A stretch of DNA of 64,000 bases from NCBI GenBank assembly GCA_027563935.2, contig CM050450.1:8477957-8541956 (forward strand). Reading direction: 5' to 3'. Shown here one piece after another: positions 58,548-64,000 of this stretch. Under the pieces are notes generated by a model. It did not search any database and was not told the DNA's origin. It worked only from the letters and a program-made list of their open reading frames with translations. This DNA is from Costus lasius (Eukaryota > Streptophyta > Magnoliopsida > Zingiberales > Costaceae). Position 1 is the stretch's first letter. Each line of letters begins with the position of its first letter. A program made the position numbers and the translations under genes.

Positions 58548-61500
58548 TCACATCTCTGGAAAGAGTTCATCCTTGACCGAAGGAGCAATCCACTGGATTT
58601 GAATATTGGTAATGTCCCACAGTTCATTCCCCTCTTCCTGCACCAGCACCTCCTTCTCTTTCATCTCCACTATCATCTTCTTCAGCAGCACCGGCACCAC
58701 TTCCGGCAGAACGCCGACGTGTTCGCCGAGGTCGGCCTTCATGCAGGTGTCCATCCTCCTCAGCATCCCCAGCCAAAATGTCCTGAACCCAGGACTCTGC
58801 GATAATGGCATTAGGAACTGCATGTACACATCGACGAGCAGCTCCATTGCCATCTTCAACGTCCCTTCCATGCTCCTCATCTCCTTCTCCGAGTTGTCCC
58901 TCCTCGAGTACTCCAACATCTTCTCGTGGAGGTCGTCCACCATGGCAAAGATCACCAAATTGAAGCAAGAAAGGCAGATCGCAAACGAGAAGTCCAATTC
59001 TCTGGCAGCCAAGAAGCACCTACGGAGCTCCATCACAGCTTGGTTCCGGATCTCTTCTCTCCGGACTAAGCACGTCTTTCTCAATGTCTCCACGAGCTTC
59101 ATGAAAAAATTGGCCGCAAGATTTCCACCTGATTTTTGAACGTCTTCAGCACTGCTACCACCCCCCGGGTCAGAGTACCCTGACTTGTGCCACTGTACCA
59201 GAAGGTTCACAGTCTCCGCCATTAAATGTAAGATACTTGAACTCTTCTCGAGGGGGCTTATCTTCAACGCGGCAAAGCCGAAGGCGGTCTCGATGCAGTA
59301 GGGGTAGTTGAATCTGTTGATGCTGGTCCCTTCGCCCATCAGCTTGATCAGAGAGTCCACGCCTTGATCGAAGGTCTCAGGGTGGCGGCCGGAGACGCTG
59401 AGGAGGTGGAACAGCGTCTTCCAGCCTAAGATGGTTTGGACGTTCTTGCCGTGCTCGTTGAGGATTTGCATGGTGGAGTCGGCGATGCTCTCGCAGCATG
59501 TGTCGAGGATCTCCTTGTCCAGTTTCCACATGACGTTGATGGACTTGAAGATCAGCTCCTCCGGGGCCTTGTCCAACTGCGGCGGTGAACCAAGAAGATT
59601 GATGGCGATTTTGAATAACCCGATGATGCCCTTCTCGGCGAAAGGGCACGGCGAGAAGAGCGGGAACTGCGAAACGACCGAGAAGCTCTCGTGGAGTTGA
59701 GGCCAGAATCCGGCGAATCTGTGGGTGTTGGCGGAGGCTATGGCGACGAGCAGATCCCAGCAGAAGCCGACGATCTCGTCTTCTTCGATCGGGGTGCTAA
59801 ATTTTTGACCTTTGCCCGCCGCTGCAAAAATCAGAGCTCTTCCTAGATTTTGCAGGGACTCGTTGGGCAACTTTGAGCTCTTGTTGAATATGTCCCCAAT
59901 CTGGCACTGCTGAATAATCTTTAAATTGTTCTCGAATTCGCTCCCGAAGTTTAGCATCGTGTCGTTGTTGCTCTCCAGCGACAGGAACTGTGAGAATCGC
60001 CCAATGAGGCCGGAGACCGACCGATTGCTGCTCGTGCCACGGTGTGACGCTGGGAAGATGATGCCGGATTCAGACTTGCTGCTGAAAGCGGACTTGGCTT
60101 CGGAAGCTGAGGCGCTGTCGGGCTCGATCACCGACTGCGGCAGCAGTTTCAGCCGCTTGAGCTTGAGCAGGCAGTCCACTATGTTCTTCCACGCTCCTCG
60201 TACGGACTCGCCGAACTTGTTCGCGATGGTGAAGAGCGCTAGTGTCGCCATCCGCGGCTTCACCTCGTTGCTGAAGATGTGCAGCGTCTCCTCCGCGGTG
60301 GCGTACGGGTTCAGGAGGCCGGTGAACTTGCAGAAGCAGCAGAGGAGCTCGTCGAGAATGTCCTCCAGCCCGTACCGAGCGATTCTCGCGACGGAGATCA
60401 AGCCCTCGAGGCTCTGGTGGAGGATCTCCTCGTCGTCCGTCTGCTCGAAGATGGCGGCGAGCGTCGCCACAGCCGGGCCGGAGATGGCCACGAAGGCCTC
60501 GCGACTCAGCTTGTGCTTGTAGTCGCAGGTGATGAACGACTCCACCGTTCTTGATTGCTTGATAAGGTCGCACCATTGTGTCGTGCTTAGCTCGACCGGG
60601 GAGCTGCTGGCTCCGGAGAGGGTGAAGGCGTTGGTGGAGATAGAGTGGAAGAGCTCGGAGAGGTACTCTCTCGGAAGATCCATGCCCCCGTTGATGGCTC
60701 TGTTGTTCCTGATGAACTCCTCCTCCGTCATCTTCTTCTTCACCTGGGGGTTGTGCTGATCCGTGTTGAGCATAATCAGAGAGTAGCAGAGGATCAGCAC
60801 CGCGTCCTTGCTCGCGAAGACGTCGGTGGATCGCTGCTCGTAGAATCGGTCTGAAAAGGCCTCGATGATCCGGTGAATCTTCTGCGACTCCCCCGGCAGC
60901 CTGAACGTCTCGAGGTACCCTCGGAGAGCGGTGTCGAGAATGACGCCGGAGAAGTCGAAGGTGTCGGTGAATTCTTTCAGTGCCTGGATGTTGAACTCGT
61001 CAGGGTCACCGAGGAAGTCGCCAATGCTGTTCTTGTCGAGTCCCGAAGTGAAGCGGAAGAAGTAGGCAAGGCTCTTGGGGTCGGGAGGGGTGGGCACCAA
61101 CTTGGCGAGCTTGAGGAAATCCAGCCCCTTCTTTTCGTCCCTGTTGTAGTGGTCGGCGGCGACCATAATCTTCTTCTTCTTGAGCTTCCTGATCCGGACG
61201 AACTCAACCCACTTGTCGGAATTATCGAAGCTGTCGCATTTCTCGACCCAGAAGGGCCTGCAATCTGCGGCGGCGGCGGCGTCGATAGCATAGGCTGCGC
61301 GGTCGGGAGCCTCGTCAACCTCGATACGGTCGGCGATGGTGGTGATGAAGGTGATGATGCCTTCAAACGCCTGGATTTGCAACGGTGACATAGGGTTGGC
61401 AGCGGGGAAGGCTATCTTGCAGAGGAGTTTTCCGACATCCTCGAAGATGTTGTGGCGGATCGGGTCGCAGTCGTAGTTGACGTATGTTTCGATGACGAAG

Positions 61501-63222
61501 TTGGGCTGGTGGCAGAAGCCGATCATGCCTTCGATGGCGACTTCTTGAAGGTGAGTTCCGGCGCTTCCTCCTGCAATTCGCAAGAGCACGTACGTGAAGA
61601 AGGCTTCCAGTTGGAGCCGGAGAGACCTGCAACGTGGCGTCTTTTTAGAAATAGAAACAGAACTTTTAAGCCACGTCAGGTTGAATATTTTTCTTATTCC
61701 AGTTCCTAAAGTTTTTCCATTTATTATTCTGGTCCTGCTGTTACTTCTGTTCATTTTCATTTTTATCCATTAAAATTAAGTTTTCTTTTTTAAAATTTAT
61801 TAATTTTACGATAGAAGTGGGCATTAAAAAAATCATAAAAAGAAAGCCGACTGTTTCTTATTGCATTTGTATTTATATGTTAAAAATATAAAAATAAAAC
61901 CAAAAAATTAATTTTCTAGGTTCTGAATTGGTTTTTATATCGCTTGATAAAAAAAATAAATATAAAAGGTTGACCATAACATACTCTGACCAACATTCAC
62001 ACAACAATAGAGGAATGACATTTTGGTCAATTAGGATCAATTTTGATGTATTAAACGTTAAATAAAACTAAAAGTAAAATGAACCAAAGAGCTATCAGAG
62101 ATCAATTTCTGAAAAGTGAAGGTAAATTAAAATTCTGAATGTATAAAAGTAAAGTTAGTGTCGATAATTTTTGTAAATATACCGGCGCAAGAAGTTGTAG
62201 AGGTGCAGAACCGTGCTGCAGATCATGGAGAGGATGATCGGATTCGATTGAGTGGAGTAGTAGATCAAGTGGTGGAAGAGGTCATCTTGGATGATGCGGA
62301 GGAGTTTGGGGTGGCGCCCGATGGATTCGCCGGCCAATTCGACGGAAGAATTGATGAGAACGAGGGCGAAGAGTTGGACGTCCTCGTCAGAGCTGATGGA
62401 CCCAACGCCGTCGGTGAGGAGGATGACCTCGCCGACGTCAAGGAGGGAGCAAAGGAAGTGGAAGATATCGATCATGCACCGGGAGCCGTAGCTGGAAACG
62501 CCGGCGGCAGCTAGATCGTCGTCGGCAGGGTCAGGGGCCTCCAGCGAGGGAGCGCGCACGTCTGGGAGACGGGCGAAGATGGACTGGATGATCTCGTGCA
62601 TGGCGTGGCGGGCGTTGCGCTGGAGTAGGTCACCGCGGTGAGCTGACTTCTGCACGACCTGGAAGCAGGTGTTGACAATGGTGCAGACGGCATGGTCCGA
62701 CAGGAGGACGGAGGCACGGGTGCGGAGGACGGCGGTGAGAACCTGGAGCACTCGCATGAGGACGCCGTCCTCGGCGGCGGGGTCGGTCTGCTCCAGCCGG
62801 CAGTTGGTGATGGCGAAGACGATCGAGTGGACGGCGTCGCGGGCGCCGGGAGTGTGCTCGTCGAAGATGTCGAGTTTGAGGATCTTGAGGACGGCGAAGA
62901 GGGCGACGGTAGTGGCGATGGCGGGGACGTCATAGCTCTGGATGACTTCGAGGAACGGAGAGAGGTAGGTGGAGGGATCGGTGGCGCGCCACTCGCCCCA
63001 CTGGCGGGGGTGGAAGAGGAGGGAGCGGAGGGACTTTAAGGAGTGGATGAGGTGGGGGTTGGCGGTGGTGGCCTCCGGATCTAAGGCTGGAAGCTGTGCG
63101 TTGGAGGGGTCCGAATGGCGGCGGATCACGGCGAGGACGGCTCCCACCTCGGTATTGAGAATGCAGGAGATGCCCATCTCCCGGCGCCGCGGGGGGCGGG
63201 CCGAGAAAGAACTCTTGTCCAT
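58548..63222 (-). CDS. GNL2: ARF guanine-nucleotide exchange factor, GNL2/GNOM-like (Sec7)
   Basis: Large ARF-GEF that loads GTP onto ARF GTPases at endomembranes to start vesicle budding; Arabidopsis GNL2 acts in pollen germination and tube growth. Two exons, 63222-62183 and 61626-58548, join in phase (CG|G) to give 1,372 residues, the normal length for GNL2. The N-terminal DCB/HUS regions (ILNTEVGAVLAVIRR, then LQLEAFFTYVLLR) flank the intron. The Sec7 domain lies at ~490-690, with catalytic Glu near residue 593 in FRLPGESQKI and the ARF-contact motif MLNTDQHNPQVKKKM. C-terminal HDS repeats follow (LGWKTLFHLLSVSGRHPE and ALKISPLEKSS regions). Coding DNA is very GC-rich and the single intron (61627-62182) is AT-rich. 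A second in-frame ATG at codon 17 (MGISCILN) is an alternative start. GNL2 is preferred over GNOM on length and pattern, but paralogue identity is tentative. Confidence 0.92.
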
Positions 63223-63429
63223 GGAATTGGCGGTGGAATTGGTCGCAGGTGGTGGCGAGCGACCTGACGATCACGGAGAATGTTAAAAATACGAACTTGG
63301 TTAAAAATGGAATGTAACCGAAAATAGTAATTTTGATTTGGGTGTGAGATAAGATTTATAATTTCTATGCATGGTCACATGTTAGCCATCTATCTCAATC
63401 TTAAACGCTTAAAGCAATGTTCCCATATA

Positions 63430-63870
63430 TAGGTCTATTTTAGGATTTATAATTTTAGTGTCATAAATGAGTTCTCCTGCGCCGGAAGCATCAGATTCCG
63501 CCGCCACGGTCGCCTTCTCCTTCACCACCATCTCATTGCTCTCAACTTCGCCTTCATCTGTTCCTGGATTATTCTCTGGTTCCACGGTCTCAGCTGCTTC
63601 CACCGTCTCCACCTTAGCAGCGCTCTTGTCTTTGGCTTCTGTGCCTCAATTCACCGGCTCTATGGTGGTTGCGGCATCTACTTCCGCTGTCTCCGCCTTG
63701 GCGGCTTCAACTTTGGCCTCTGCTTTTGAATTCACCGCCTCCACCTTGGTCAACATCGACTTCGGGGGCTTGTGCTTCTGAATTCACCGCCTCTACTTTG
63801 GCAGCATCGACTTTGGGGGATTCTGCTTCTGAATTGACTCTTCCTCCACCTTCGCGCTCCAGCGCAAGTT
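63430..63870 (-). pseudogene. Frameshifted Ala/Glu/Val-rich repeat-protein remnant
   Basis: On the minus strand, peptide units like KVEAVNSEA and APKVDAA recur, followed by KDKSAAKVETVEAAETVEPE and an acidic tail ending near YDTKI. The frame breaks twice: two adjacent copies of a 51-bp unit differ by one inserted base (63728-63779 is 52 bp, 63780-63830 is 51 bp), and a TGA interrupts VN(stop)GTEAKDKS near 63645. A third shift lies near 63840. It looks like a decayed exon of a low-complexity acidic protein; I cannot name the family. The plus strand is also open (63467-63781) but has no better claim. Confidence 0.4.
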
Positions 63871-64000
63871 AGAAAACAGAGCCCTGCGTTTACTCCAAAG
63901 CTCTGGATAAAAAGGCTGAAACAAAATATACTGTTCTCTGGTTTAATCAAAATTGAGATTTTAGATATGATTTAACTCAATTATGCTTGAATTTAATTTA

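Noticed and set aside
1..64000. CRISPR arrays, bacterial operons, phage or viral genes
   Set aside because: Nothing of the kind is present; the repeats seen are plant transposons, microsatellites and tandem duplications.

Overview
The window is nuclear DNA of a flowering plant. It carries intron-containing genes for plant-specific families (MED33, CHX, GAUT, CCCH-RRM, GNOM-like ARF-GEF) in a long AT-rich, transposon-laden background. Three genes (CHX, CCCH-RRM, GNL2) are strikingly GC-rich beside AT-rich flanks. That contrast is typical of grasses and other commelinid monocots, so a monocot is likely, but the species cannot be fixed from sequence alone.

Layout. 1-3.2 kb: AT-rich DNA with microsatellites. 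3.2-4.3 kb: an intact last exon of a MED33/REF4-type Mediator tail subunit, with no upstream exons in the window. 5.6-8.4 kb (minus): a complete three-exon CHX cation/H+ antiporter. 9.1-13.3 kb: a young LTR retrotransposon encoding only Gag (TR-GAG type), with a perfect 5-bp target-site duplication (TSD). 14.6-15.0 kb: a foldback MITE with a perfect 9-bp TSD. 15.5-19.2 kb: a nearly intact hAT transposon whose transposase is broken by one in-frame TGA. 20.0-26.8 kb (plus): a ten-exon GAUT7-type pectin glycosyltransferase gene. 30.2-33.0 kb (minus): a six-exon CCCH zinc-finger/RRM protein gene. 33-58 kb: about 25 kb with no gene I can support, holding three short hAT-type MITEs, a solo LTR related to the 9.1-kb element, decayed gypsy gag, several tandem duplications and a minisatellite. 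58.5-63.2 kb (minus): a two-exon GNL2/GNOM-like ARF-GEF. 63.4-63.9 kb: a frameshifted, repeat-rich coding remnant.

The host genes do not form a pathway cluster, as expected in a plant genome. GAUT7 (Golgi pectin synthesis), CHX (endomembrane or plasma-membrane K+/pH homeostasis) and GNL2 (vesicle traffic) all touch the secretory system, but their adjacency is probably coincidental. The most informative content is the mobile DNA: six elements with identifiable target-site duplications, a Gag-only retrotransposon whose reading frame ends inside its own 3' LTR, and conserved TGACGTCA sites in both full and solo LTRs. I found no convincing previously undescribed system. Splice sites were assigned by eye from reading-frame continuity and GT/AG signals.
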